From: Dehalococcoidia bacterium | GTDB taxonomy: Bacteria; Chloroflexota; Dehalococcoidia; Lucifugimonadales; UBA3495 | DNA: 64,000 bases | Direction: 5' to 3' | NCBI GenBank assembly: GCA_022827095.1 | Contig: JAJDTP010000010.1 | Location: 26,320 to 90,319, forward strand | Shown here: one piece after another, positions 35,385 through 44,080 of the stretch | How the letters are laid out: each line of letters begins with the position of its first letter | Position numbering within the stretch: the first letter of the stretch is position 1 | Made by a program: the position numbers and the translations under genes | The notes under the pieces: generated by a model | What the model was told of the DNA's origin: nothing | Database searches by the model: none | Seen by the model: the letters and a program-made list of their open reading frames with translations, nothing else

Positions 35385-36611
35385 ATCGATACAGAACCGG
35401 CACGGCAAGCGGCCGCCGAGGTAAACAAGGCCCTGTTTTTCGCCGGGCTGTCACTTGCCGTTTTCGCCGCCATGAGCGCGGTCCTGATCGTTCCGCCGCT
35501 GCTGGTGGAGATCGGGGCCGACTTGAAAGTCTCGGTGCCGGTGGCTGGGCAGTTGGCTACGGCGACTTTCGCGGCCTGGGCGGCGTCGTTGCTATGCGTG
35601 GGGCCTCTTTCCGACTCGTTAGGACGACGCCCGGTTGCGTTGGCTGGGTTGGCGATACTCGCCGTGTCCGCGCTGGCGTCGGCGTTCGCGCCCAACATCG
35701 AGATTCTGTTGGCGTTCCGCGCGTTGACCGGTTTGGCCGGAGGCACGCTCCCACCGACTGCGGTCGGAGTGTTGTCGGATGTCATTTCACCGGCCCGGCG
35801 CGCCCAGGCGATTACTGCCATGTTGGCTATACAAGGCGTGGTCGCCGGGGTAACGGTGCCAATGGTGGCGGTGTTGGCAGACTTGGGCGGGTGGCGGCTT
35901 CCCTTTGTGGTCGTTGGCGCGTTACTGGCTTCGGCGCTGTTGGTCAACTGGGTGTGGTTCCCGAAGGACAACCGCCAGCGAACTCGAAACTTTGCGTTTG
36001 TTTCCCGGTACGTCTCTCTGCTTTCGTTGCGTTATTTCCGGGTGGCGATCGCGGTCGGCGCAGCGCAGCGCGTTTCGTTCTGGGCCACGCTCAGCTTCTT
36101 TCCTGCCCACTTGCTGCTCGCTTACGACGTGCCTCTCGCGCTGGTAGCACTGCCGCTGGCGATCACCGCCGTAGGCCAGGTAGTGGGCAGCTATTCGGCG
36201 GCGTATGTGGCGAACAATAAACATCGCATCGCCCTGCTGGCGGGCACTTCAATCGCGGGTGGCCTTTGCGCGTGCCTGTTCTTCTCGGTCGACCTGGGGC
36301 TCTGGTTGGCGGTGGCGGTGGTGGCAATTGGCGCGGGGTTCCTGAGCGTTCTGATGCCCGCCCTGGTTGCGCTCAGCACCGAATACTCGGGAGAGTCCAA
36401 GTCCACCGGAGCCAGCCTGATGGGATTTACCAACCAGTCCTCGGGCGCGCTGGGGGCCGCCGCCGGCGGCGTTTTGCTGGCTGGCGTGGGCTACGCCGGT
36501 ATTGGATACATGTGCCTCGCGGTGACCATCGCCAGCGCCCTGATGACCCCTCTCTTTGGCCGGAGGTTTGGAGAAGTGGCCGGCCGCGCCGCCGCCGAGA
36601 CTGCTGGCTAA
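35385..36611 (+). CDS. Major facilitator superfamily transporter (non-ATG start likely)
   Basis: MFS drug- or metabolite-type transporter, about 408 residues if begun at 35385. The first canonical start, ATG 35472, would fall inside transmembrane helix 1, because the upstream frame continues the helix as ALFFAGLSLAVFAA. Between the in-frame TGA at 35355 and 35472 there is no ATG, GTG or TTG. An ATC at 35385 lies 9 bases after AAAGGAG, so AUC initiation is proposed. The protein has GPLSDSLGRRP after helix 2 and twelve helices in all. A strong terminator follows. Confidence 0.85.
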   Translation: MDTEPARQAAAEVNKALFFAGLSLAVFAAMSAVLIVPPLLVEIGADLKVSVPVAGQLATATFAAWAASLLCVGPLSDSLGRRPVALAGLAILAVSALASAFAPNIEILLAFRALTGLAGGTLPPTAVGVLSDVISPARRAQAITAMLAIQGVVAGVTVPMVAVLADLGGWRLPFVVVGALLASALLVNWVWFPKDNRQRTRNFAFVSRYVSLLSLRYFRVAIAVGAAQRVSFWATLSFFPAHLLLAYDVPLALVALPLAITAVGQVVGSYSAAYVANNKHRIALLAGTSIAGGLCACLFFSVDLGLWLAVAVVAIGAGFLSVLMPALVALSTEYSGESKSTGASLMGFTNQSSGALGAAAGGVLLAGVGYAGIGYMCLAVTIASALMTPLFGRRFGEVAGRAAAETAG

Positions 36612-36643
36612 GGGCTTTACCGGCGGGACTGAACCAAGTCAAG

Positions 36644-36677
36644 AAAACCGCCCCGGCATATCAGCCGGGGCGGTTTT
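36644..36677. terminator. Bidirectional intrinsic terminator
   Basis: Perfect 14-bp stem (36644-36657 with 36664-36677), loop 6. It begins AAAA and ends TTTT, so it serves both the MFS gene and the convergent hydrolase gene. Confidence 0.93.
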
Positions 36678-36705
36678 CAGGCTCGTCAAGCCGAGTGGGC
36701 TGGAT

Positions 36706-37464
36706 CTAGACGCCAGCGGCCACCGGCGCGTGGGCCCTGAAGAATCCGCGCACCTGCTCAACTGTGGTGGCCTTGAGATCGGGGTCTTCCTTCCAGGGCC
36801 ACGCCGTCGTCTGGGCGTTGGGCGCCAGAGCGACCATGTCCATCGCGGCCTGGAGAGAGTGGGACGGGGTGTCGTCCGGCATTACCAGCAGCGGGGTCTG
36901 GCAGGCGCGGGCGAAGGCCCGGTCGACGCTGTAAAAGAAGTCCGGCTGCACTCGATAAAGGTTGTGTAAGTATTGTTGGATGGTATCCATCGAGATGTCC
37001 GGCCGGCCAGCGGTCAACTCGGGAGCCCAGACATCGATCCCCGAGTCGTACATGGCGTCCGGCGTCGCATCGGCATGGCCGACCGGCTGGCACAGCACCG
37101 CCGCGCGCACGCGATTGGGCGCCTTCTTGATCAGCGTCATCGCAAACGGCCCGCCGATGCAGAAGCCTATAAAGAGGAACTCGTCGATGCCAAGGTGGTC
37201 CATCAGGCCCAACTGGTCGTCGGCGAACGCGCCCCACGGGTCTTCGACCTGGACCGGCCCGGTGGACTGGCCTCCCTGGGCGTTGCGCTGGTCCATGGTG
37301 ATGCAACGGAACTCGTTGCTGAACTCGTCGAACGCGTTGATGACTTGCCTCGGCCAACCGCTCATGATGGAGTTCAATCCGCCGCCGGGTGTGCAGAGGA
37401 TCGGGAATCCGGAACCCTTTTCTTCGTAATGAATGGTGACATCGCCTCTGGTGTAGAACGGCAT
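36706..37464 (-). CDS. Alpha/beta hydrolase with Cys nucleophile elbow
   Basis: 252-residue alpha/beta hydrolase: an oxyanion-side TPGGG near residue 25, MDQRNAQGGQST, and the nucleophile elbow GFCIGG with Cys102 in place of the usual Ser. A later MPDDTPSHS strand may carry the acid and histidine. Cys nucleophiles occur in dienelactone hydrolase-like members; whether the enzyme is active is not provable here. ATG preceded by GGAGAAATTGC. It ends 28 bases from a shared terminator. Substrate unknown. Confidence 0.87.
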   Translation of the reverse strand: MPFYTRGDVTIHYEEKGSGFPILCTPGGGLNSIMSGWPRQVINAFDEFSNEFRCITMDQRNAQGGQSTGPVQVEDPWGAFADDQLGLMDHLGIDEFLFIGFCIGGPFAMTLIKKAPNRVRAAVLCQPVGHADATPDAMYDSGIDVWAPELTAGRPDISMDTIQQYLHNLYRVQPDFFYSVDRAFARACQTPLLVMPDDTPSHSLQAAMDMVALAPNAQTTAWPWKEDPDLKATTVEQVRGFFRAHAPVAAGV

Positions 37465-37879
37465 TGCAATTTCTCCTTGGTATCGTGTCGAGGAGGCCTC
37501 CGGGCGATTGTAACTTGGGGCTTGGGGTTGTCAAGGCGGGCCGGACACGCGGCGGGAAACGTCAGAAGCAAGATTTGCCGGATTTCAGGATTGGCAGGAT
37601 TGGGTTGGTCGGCGCATGGGCGGCGGCATCCTGAAAATCCGAAAATCTTGTAAATCCTGGTTCTGACAACTCCTGAAAGTGGTTACGCCAGAGGTCGGTC
37701 CCAAGTGGATGAAGCGCCGTTTTATGGATAGAATGGCCGGAGCGCGCTTCGGCGTTTCAGCCTAAATTCGGGTTGGCAATTCTGATTCCCAGCCTTCACG
37801 AGGACGGGAAGAGCCGTAACCACCCGCAGACCCGGTTCTGTAAAAGCGTTGCCCGAAAAGAAATTGTTGGAGACAAGCA
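37465..37879. other. Intergenic region with a short inverted-repeat element
   Basis: About 415 bases between divergent genes. It contains the 107-bp palindromic element at 37561-37667. Otherwise nothing is recognised; the roughly 100-residue minus-strand frames here have no family features. Confidence 0.55.
37561..37667. repeat. 107-bp imperfect inverted-repeat element
   Basis: Starts GTCAGAAGCAAGATTT and ends, read inward from the right, GTCAGAACCAGGATTT, with the match continuing into GGATTTTCAGGAT-like arms. Non-coding. Looks like a further class of dispersed palindrome, but no second full copy is in the window. Confidence 0.7.
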
Positions 37880-38290
37880 ATGCCAAAGATAATCCCCGTA
37901 CCCGATGAACTCAGCCAGCCCTTCTGGGATGCGGTGAACGAGCGGCGACTGATAGTCCAGAACTGTATCGGATGCGACAGGCTCCAGTACCCGCCCGGAG
38001 TAGATTGCCGGGTCTGCGAATCCGCGACTGGGGTGGAGTGGAAAGAGGTGGAAGGCAAGGGCCACATCGCCGCCTACATCGTCATCGAGGACGGCCGGCT
38101 CAACCGCCGGATGCCCGACCAGCCCTACAATCTTGCGCTGGTGACCCTGGATGAGGACCCCACCGTGAACTTCTACTCCAACCTACCGGGCACCCCGCCC
38201 TACGAGGTGCCGGTGGGCGCAGCCGTGGAGGTTACCTTCGAAGAGGTGGCCCCCGGCCAGTTGATACACGAATGGAAGGTGGTGGAATAG
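37880..38290 (+). CDS. DUF35/OB-fold zinc-ribbon protein (acyl-CoA associated)
   Basis: 136 residues. N-terminal helix with PFWDAVNERRL, then a rubredoxin-like zinc ribbon with Cys29, Cys32, Cys43 and Cys46, followed by an OB-fold (KGHIAAYIVIEDG to VTFEEV). These proteins pair with thiolase-like enzymes, forming complexes that act on acyl-CoA, and a thiolase-like gene indeed follows at 38485. Ribosome site GGAGAC upstream of ATG. It ends directly at a repeat element beginning at 38291. Confidence 0.9.
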   Translation: MPKIIPVPDELSQPFWDAVNERRLIVQNCIGCDRLQYPPGVDCRVCESATGVEWKEVEGKGHIAAYIVIEDGRLNRRMPDQPYNLALVTLDEDPTVNFYSNLPGTPPYEVPVGAAVEVTFEEVAPGQLIHEWKVVE

Positions 38291-38455
38291 CTCACGTGTA
38301 CCCAGTTTGTCATGGCGAGGAGCGACGTTTCCTTCGGCGTTGAGATTGCCACGGTTCGCTCGCAATGACAGGTCTTTGACAAATCTGGCAATCCCGTTGC
38401 CGGAGCGACGTTTCCTTCGGCGCCGAGATTGCCACAGTTCGCTCGCAATGACAGG
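38291..38455. repeat. CTCACG-ended repeat with duplicated core
   Basis: Begins CTCACGTGTACCCAGTTTG, the same terminus as the element at 12244-12380, one base after the DUF35 stop codon. Then two tandem copies of a core (GAGCGACGTTTCCTTCGGCG, GAGATTGCCAC, TCGCTCGCAATGACAGG) lie about 84 bases apart, at 38318-38373 and 38402-38457. No matching right terminus is visible. Confidence 0.65.
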
Positions 38456-38484
38456 TTGCGCAAAAAGCGAAAAAAGGACGGATT

Positions 38485-39801
38485 ATGACCAGCAGCAATG
38501 ACTTCCAATGGCGCAGGGACCGGGACGGCCTGGGCGTGTGGGAACACCGGGGCAACGTGGCCGTCGTCGGATACGGACATTCGCCGGTGGACCGCCGATG
38601 GGATGGCGTCGACCTGGATAGCTCCCTGGGCGCGTACACTATCATGGCCTGCGAAAAGGCCATGGAGCAGGCCGGCGTCACCATTGACCAGGTGGACGGC
38701 ATCGTGTGCTGCGACAGCCACATCGCCGGCGGCAGCGGCGGGACGGCCTCACAGTGGGCGCCGCGGCCCTACTTTGATCCGCCCTACGACTCCGAGTACG
38801 GCCTGACGCTGATCAACGCCCAGTGGCTCATCAACACCATGGGCTTCAAGAACGTCAAATTTGCCCCCACCGGCGTGCCGACCATCGGCGAGATGGTGGG
38901 CATGGCGTCCCAGGCCGTGGGCGACGGGGTCTGCTCCACCTGCCTGGTCATCTATCCCACCGGAAACATGGAAGGACGCTACCGGCGGGGCGGCGAGAAC
39001 GCCGACGACTACGCTCGGGGCGCGCGTCAGTGGACGGTGCCCTGGGGCAACCACGGCGGCAACGACTTCATCAACATCTTCCCCCACCGCCAGTATTTGA
39101 TGAAGTACGGCGGCGAACATGAGGACCTGGTCCACTTTGTCCGCAACCAGCACAAGAACGGGATGCTCACCCCGTGGGGGTACAACGCCACCCACAACAT
39201 CCAACCCATATCGGTGGAAGACTACATAGGCTCCCGGCCAATCCTGAATCCCCTGCGCATCTGGGACTGCGACCGCCCGGTCAACGCCTCGGCGGCATAC
39301 GTATTCACCACCGCCGAGCGGGCGCAGGACATGAAATCCCAGCCGGTGTACGTGCTGAACCATTCGCAGCACAACTTCGCGTTCCGGACAACCCAGCCCG
39401 ACCTGGACGAAGTGGAGATGTGGACCGACCGGCAGGCGGCCCGCATGTATGAGGGCGCCGGCCTGGGCCCCGCCGACGTGGACATCTTCAATCCCTACGA
39501 CGGCTATTCCATAATGACCCAGTTCTTCCTGGAGGGCTTCCAGTGGCACGGAGTCAAGCGGGGTGAAGCCCTGTCTTTCTACGCTGGCGACATCACCGTC
39601 AAGGGCCCGCATCCGTTCAGTTCCAGCGGTGGCAACCTGGGCAACGGCCGCACCCGCACCGCCATGTACACCGACAGCATCGAACAACTCCGCGGCACGG
39701 CCGGTGACCGCCAGGTGACGGTGCGGGCCGAGACCGCGCTGTGCGCCTTCTCCACTCCGAGCAGCGGGGGCTGGCTGATGCTGGGCAAATACCCTTCGTG
39801 A
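38485..39801 (+). CDS. Thiolase-like acyltransferase (SCP-x/acetyl-CoA acetyltransferase family)
   Basis: 438-residue thiolase-fold protein: VAVVGYGHSP strand, SLGAYTIMACEKAMEQAGVTIDQVDGIVCCD, GVCSTCLVIYP, ADVDIFNPYDGYSIMTQFFLEG, and HPFSSSGGNLGNGRT near the C-terminus. The nucleophilic Cys of true thiolases is not clearly conserved, which is common for DUF35-paired members that may act as synthases, lyases or lipid-transfer proteins. AAGGACGG precedes the ATG. Forms a functional pair with the DUF35 gene upstream. Confidence 0.87.
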   Translation: MTSSNDFQWRRDRDGLGVWEHRGNVAVVGYGHSPVDRRWDGVDLDSSLGAYTIMACEKAMEQAGVTIDQVDGIVCCDSHIAGGSGGTASQWAPRPYFDPPYDSEYGLTLINAQWLINTMGFKNVKFAPTGVPTIGEMVGMASQAVGDGVCSTCLVIYPTGNMEGRYRRGGENADDYARGARQWTVPWGNHGGNDFINIFPHRQYLMKYGGEHEDLVHFVRNQHKNGMLTPWGYNATHNIQPISVEDYIGSRPILNPLRIWDCDRPVNASAAYVFTTAERAQDMKSQPVYVLNHSQHNFAFRTTQPDLDEVEMWTDRQAARMYEGAGLGPADVDIFNPYDGYSIMTQFFLEGFQWHGVKRGEALSFYAGDITVKGPHPFSSSGGNLGNGRTRTAMYTDSIEQLRGTAGDRQVTVRAETALCAFSTPSSGGWLMLGKYPS

Positions 39802-39996
39802 TGACTTCGGGAAGCTGGTAACAGCGTCGTCGCGGCATGGGATGCCGCCGAGCAACCCCAGTACGGCTTGCCCCCGGAGCCGGCGCTTCGTCCTGACGGG
39901 CCCTTAGAAACGGTTGTCCCGCCCGTAGAGGAATGCTTGGGAACTCCCTCGTCCTCGGCGTATACGATCAGGAGTAAGCAAACCAGGAGGTTGTTC

Positions 39997-41259
39997 ATGA
40001 CTACGGGGCTGCTCGCTGGGGTAACGGTTCTGGATTTTACGGCGGCGTTCGTTGGGCCATTTTGCAGCCGGATCATGGCCGACATGGGCGCAGAGGTGAT
40101 CAAGATCGAGCGGCCGGCGGCGGATCAGGATGAGCGATTCACCCCGGAGTCTCTGCCGACGCGGAACGGCGTGCCGTATCTGCACCTCAACGGCGGCAAG
40201 AAGAGCCTATGCGTAGACCTGAAGACCGAGGCGGGTCTGGAGATCGTTCACGCATTGGTGAAACGGGCCGACGTGTTCGTGGAGAATTACACTCCCCACG
40301 TGGTGCGGAGCTACGGGCTGGACTATCCCAACCTGCGCAAGCTGAACCCGGGCATCATCATGTGCTCCATGACGGGCTACGGTCAGGAGGGGTTCGCACA
40401 CAACCCCGAGCACGTCTGCACCGATCCGGTGGCGCAGGCGGTCAGCGGCCTCAACTGGATCACCGGCGAGCGGGATGGCGCGCCGTACACCATCGGAGGC
40501 GGTATCGGCGACACCGTCACCGGCATGACGGGGGCGATGGCCGTGGGCTACGCCTTGTTTCACCGGCAGCGGACGGGTGAGGGTCAGTACATCGACCTGT
40601 CCATGATCGACAGCCTGCTGTTCCTGGACTCTCTGGCCATGCCCCATGTGGCGGCCAACCACGGGGCGCCTCTGCATTATCGCAACGGGGAGCAGAACAC
40701 CTACACCTTTCCCATGGGCATTTTGAAGGCGCGGGATGGCTACATCTCGCTGCAGGCGCCGGGACAAGGGCCCAACAGCGCGTGGGGTCGGCTGTGCGAG
40801 TGCATGGGTCGGGAGGACTTGATCGAGGACCCTCGTTACTTGACGGACGACGACCGGGTGGAGCGGCGGGACGAAATCGTGGGGATCATTGAGGATTGGT
40901 TGCAGACCCTGCCGGACGACGAGGCGGCGCTGCTGGTGTTGGCGGAGGCGCGCATCTCGTCGGGGCCGGTGCTTTCGCAGGAGGAGATCTGGCGGCACCC
41001 ACACTACAACGCGCGCGGGGCGTTCCAGGAGATAGAGTACCCGGAGGTCGGCCCGGTGGGGGTCGTGTCGCCGCCGTACCGGTTCTCGGCGACGCCGGCG
41101 GCGGTGAGCGGACCGGCGCCGCAACTGGGGGAGCACAATTACACGGTGCTTGCCGAACACCTGCAGTACTCGGCGGAGGATGTGGCGGCGTTGATTGGTG
41201 CCGGCGTGTTGTACGAGTCGTCGGGAGCGAGGAGGCGCCGGCGGGCCGGCTCCGGCTGA
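39997..41259 (+). CDS. Family III CoA-transferase (CaiB/BaiF type)
   Basis: 420-residue CoA-transferase, expected to move CoA between carboxylic acids. VLDFTAAFVGPFCSRIMADMGAEVIKIE and LDLKTEAG-like CVDLKTEAG are family hallmarks, and catalytic Asp143 lies in CTDPVAQAVSG. C-terminal HPHYNARGAFQEIEYPEVG is also typical. AGGAGG lies 6 bases before ATG 39997; the longer frame from 39868 is rejected. Together with the thiolase and DUF35 genes it indicates degradation of an unusual acid via its CoA ester. The last 10 residues are an Arg-rich tail. Confidence 0.93.
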   Translation: MTTGLLAGVTVLDFTAAFVGPFCSRIMADMGAEVIKIERPAADQDERFTPESLPTRNGVPYLHLNGGKKSLCVDLKTEAGLEIVHALVKRADVFVENYTPHVVRSYGLDYPNLRKLNPGIIMCSMTGYGQEGFAHNPEHVCTDPVAQAVSGLNWITGERDGAPYTIGGGIGDTVTGMTGAMAVGYALFHRQRTGEGQYIDLSMIDSLLFLDSLAMPHVAANHGAPLHYRNGEQNTYTFPMGILKARDGYISLQAPGQGPNSAWGRLCECMGREDLIEDPRYLTDDDRVERRDEIVGIIEDWLQTLPDDEAALLVLAEARISSGPVLSQEEIWRHPHYNARGAFQEIEYPEVGPVGVVSPPYRFSATPAAVSGPAPQLGEHNYTVLAEHLQYSAEDVAALIGAGVLYESSGARRRRRAGSG

Positions 41260-41388
41260 GCCGCGTCGGAGCCTGGATCTAGCGGACGTAGCCGGATTTT
41301 GGCGGACGTTGCCGGGCACAAGAACGACCGCCTCCTACTCAAATCAATCAGGAAACGGCCGATGTGGCTGGGGTTTTACGAAGTTAAT

Positions 41389-41478
41389 TGGCGGAGAGGG
41401 CGGGATTCGAACCCGCGAGAGGCGTAAACCCCTACGCGATTTCCAGTCGCGCCCATTCGTCCACTCTGGCACCTCTCC
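41389..41478 (-). tRNA. tRNA-Ser (anticodon GGA)
   Basis: Read on the minus strand: acceptor GGAGAGG/CCTCTCC with discriminator G and encoded CCA (41389-41391), anticodon stem GCGA/TCGC around loop CTGGAAA giving GGA, a long class II variable arm, and T arm GCGGGTTCGAATCCCGC. It is a normal serine tRNA, not tRNA-Sec, whose anticodon is UCA. Confidence 0.95.
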
Positions 41479-41588
41479 GCGGTTGTCCGTGCCGTCAAAG
41501 CGCACCCGGACCATGAAAAACCAAAGGGCGGAGGAAAATTATAGCACGGTCGCTCGGGCGTCCGCGCCAACCCATCACGGGGGTAAAT

Positions 41589-41735
41589 GTTCAGAGTTGA
41601 GGGGAAAGTATCATTGCGAGCACAGCGCGGCAATCTCGGCAGCGCAGTAGGTACCTTCAGGGCAGACGCCGCCGATACGGCGTCGAGATTGCCACGGCGC
41701 AAGCGCATCGCAATGACAACCTCCTGGATTCTGAA
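41589..41735 (+). mobile_element. 147-bp MITE-like element, copy 3
   Basis: Starts GTTCAGAGTTG and ends GGATTCTGAAC. Core arms TCATTGCGAG--GGCAATCTCG and GAGATTGCC--CGCAATGACA. Same length as copy 1 and same orientation as copy 2. It ends 7 bases before the stop codon of the convergent DUF3179 gene. Confidence 0.8.
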
Positions 41736-41742
41736 CACTTAC

Positions 41743-43284
41743 TCACGGGGCATGCCGGTAGACCTCGGTGTCGGGATGGTACTGGAACCAGCCGAACCAG
41801 AACGAAGTCAGGCTGGGGATGCGCGGGAACACAGCAGAGGGATCAGCCGCATTCACCAGTCCGCTTTCCGTGACCTGCCAGTGAGCGCCGGATTCGTCAA
41901 CCAGTGTGGTCGGCGCCATGTTTGGGTCATCAGCCTCTGGCAGCCTGAACACGGTTTCGCCGCGCTCGTAGATGCGGCCAGCCCGCGATTCGGGCGATGC
42001 CACCACGACCACGTTGAGGCCGCCCACGGTGTCGTTGATCAACCGCACTTCTTGCAGATCAGTCACGCCGTAAGCCTTGGCGCTGTCGCCGATGGATAAT
42101 CCCACTACCACCGCTTTCGGTTCGAACGTGACGTCCCGGTTCCACACCGGGAACATGACCTCGTCGGAAGTGAAATAATCGTAGTAGATGGCGCGCGGGT
42201 CGTTCTCGGGTACATAAAAGTCGGGCGGATATACGTCGGTGTACCGGTCCAGCACCGTGGTGTCCGGATGCTCCGCCAACCATTCTTCCCAGGTGGTCAC
42301 CACCGAGGGAAAGAAAGGCTGCCTGATGCCCGAATCGGCCAGGGGTCCGATCACCGGTTCGCCGATGAACTGGTTCCATAGCGAGCGCGTGGCCCGGTCG
42401 TACATCACCTTGTTGCTTCGGTAGAGAAGACCGGAAGTGCCGAAGGTGGTCGCCTCGCCGTTGACGATGCCGGAATACACGATTCCGGTGCCGCAGAGGG
42501 TTCAATACACCAGCGAGATCGGTTCGCCCCCCAGCGTGTCGTTGGCGAGTTCGTGGGCGTTCATGATGCGCAAGGGATACGCGCGGTGCTCGCCGTTGAT
42601 GGACACGCCGAAGACCCGGTCGCCAGGCCACAACCAGGTGGCCTGCTCCGGCAGGATGTGGGGCGGCTGCTCCAACGGCGGTATGCCGTCCAGCCGAACG
42701 CCGCCCCAGACCACCTCGGTGAGGTCGACCCGCGAGCGGGTGATGCCCGGTTCCAGGATGGCGCCGATGGCCGGGTCGATCAGCGCCAGCGAGTCCACTT
42801 TCCAGCGGGGGTATTCCGAAGGTGGGGCGTATTCGTCCATGCGAGGCCCGACCCACTCTCGCCACAAGCGGCGGTCGAAATCGAAGTCCTGCCCGGTGAG
42901 GGCCGTCAGTGTGTCTATAGCCTGTCCCAGGGTATCCCGATTTCGGAAAAACTTGAGCGCCTCAAGGATGACCAGGACCTGGGACTTGTCACCGTACTCC
43001 TGCGTATCCGCGAGCGCGCCGAGGGTCGCCTCCGAAGGATGGTCCAGACCGTGCCAGATGCTGAACATGGTGCGGTTGGAGTCGTAGGTGACCGCCGTGG
43101 GCTCGGCAACGGGGGCTGGACTGAGAGCGGTTGGCTCGACGGTTGCGGTCGCAGTTGCTTCGCGGGTCGGCAGCGGAGCCGGCAGGGTCAATGCGGGATC
43201 CTCCGGCGCCGGCGCCGTTGGCCGGCCGCAAGCCAACGCCATCAGCGCCGTGATCAGCAGCAGACACAGAATGGGTTTGCGCAA
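41743..43284 (-). CDS. DUF3179 lipoprotein with in-frame TGA (candidate selenoprotein B)
   Basis: One frame of 513 codons with a single TGA at 42502-42504 (codon 261). N-terminal lipoprotein signal LCLLLITALMALAC, then a Pro/Thr-rich linker to about residue 65. A helical region precedes the DUF3179 domain, which reads DGIPPLEQPP, AYPLRIMNAHELANDTLGGEP, then TGA and TLCGTG, where the family has CPLC. Thus the first Cys of CxxC is TGA and the second Cys is kept. After it come FGTSGLL, YDRATRSLWNQ and the rest without another stop. It is only distantly similar to 6789-8165, so the shared TGA position is not from a recent duplication. Whether Sec is inserted depends on selA/selB/selC/selD, none of which lie in the window. 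Confidence 0.8.
42470..42488 (-). promoter_or_regulatory. Candidate bacterial SECIS hairpin downstream of TGA (gene B)
   Basis: Perfect 7-bp stem CCGGAAU/AUUCCGG enclosing the loop CGUGU, starting 14 bases after the TGA. The loop has a G at its second position, as bacterial SECIS consensus models require. The loop core sits at exactly +21 to +25, as in gene A. Confidence 0.6.
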
Positions 43285-43357
43285 CTGGATATCCTTACTT
43301 CCGAGGAAACAACCGGGGATGGACGAGAATCTAGCGGGTCGGGCCGGCTTATCTCGT

Positions 43358-43984
43358 TCAGGCAGGTGAACTGTGCTGATCGACCTTGATGATCTTGACG
43401 TGATCGGGGAGCCGGGAGCCGGCTTCCCGGAGAGCCCTGGTGAGAGCTTTCACGTCGATGACGTAGAGTTCCACGCGGTTTTTGGGAATGTTGATTCCCG
43501 ACTCGACCGGAATGCCGGTGGCGCTGGCGAGATCGTGCGCTCGGTTTTGCGCCTGTTCCAGGTATCGCAACGACGCCTCAGCTTTGCGGGCCTTGATGAT
43601 CCCCCGCAGGGGATGGTCAACCACGTAGGGCGCCAGGGTGGCTTCGGGGTTTTCGGTGAACAATACGGTCACGCCGAAATCCGGTTCGTGGTGGATCCAC
43701 AATCCGCCGTAGGTGTCAGGCTCTCTCGACCGAAAGGTCGATCCCAGCGGTCCGACCTCGCCCTGCAAGGACAGGCGGCACACGGCTTCCTCGACGCTCA
43801 CTCCGAAGTCCCTGGCGTAGTATTGAGCGTCTATCCACAATGCGTCATTCTCAGGCACGTTCGGGCAGGGCAGGGGAGCATTGGCGGTTTGGGTCGATGA
43901 TGACATCGGCAGTAACCAGAGTGTCGCTACTATGATTACGAAGAGCGCACCCGTAAGGATGTACACCGTGGGCGAAGTCGTCAT
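43358..43984 (-). CDS. Membrane-anchored protein of unknown function
   Basis: 208 residues. An uncleaved or signal-type hydrophobic segment (about 7-27) leads to an extracytoplasmic domain with DAQYYARDFGVSVEEAVCRLSLQ, then YGGLWIHHEPDFGVTVLFT and a C-terminal VELYVIDVKALTRALREAG. This layout recurs in bacterial secreted proteins and recalls protease pro-domains, but no catalytic module is present. I cannot assign a function. Start ATG 43984 with GAGG upstream; a GTG at 43990 is too close to it. Lies 73 bases upstream of the DUF3179 gene on the same strand, so cotranscription is possible. Confidence 0.75.
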   Translation of the reverse strand: MTTSPTVYILTGALFVIIVATLWLLPMSSSTQTANAPLPCPNVPENDALWIDAQYYARDFGVSVEEAVCRLSLQGEVGPLGSTFRSREPDTYGGLWIHHEPDFGVTVLFTENPEATLAPYVVDHPLRGIIKARKAEASLRYLEQAQNRAHDLASATGIPVESGINIPKNRVELYVIDVKALTRALREAGSRLPDHVKIIKVDQHSSPA

Positions 43985-44080
43985 GTCCACGCCTCAGAGC
44001 GCCAGGGCTCGACACCCATGCATGAATCGGGGGCAGGTGCTGGCCCTGCCCCCGTCGGGTAAGGGTTTGCCGGAGCGATA

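Noticed and set aside
38291..38455. Possible CRISPR array
   Set aside because: Only two core copies, unequal and palindromic, with no regular spacers and no cas genes; it belongs to the dispersed inverted-repeat family.
41389..41478. Possible tRNA-Sec near the TGA-containing gene
   Set aside because: The long variable arm suggested it, but the anticodon loop reads GGA and the acceptor stem has 7 pairs, so it is ordinary tRNA-Ser.
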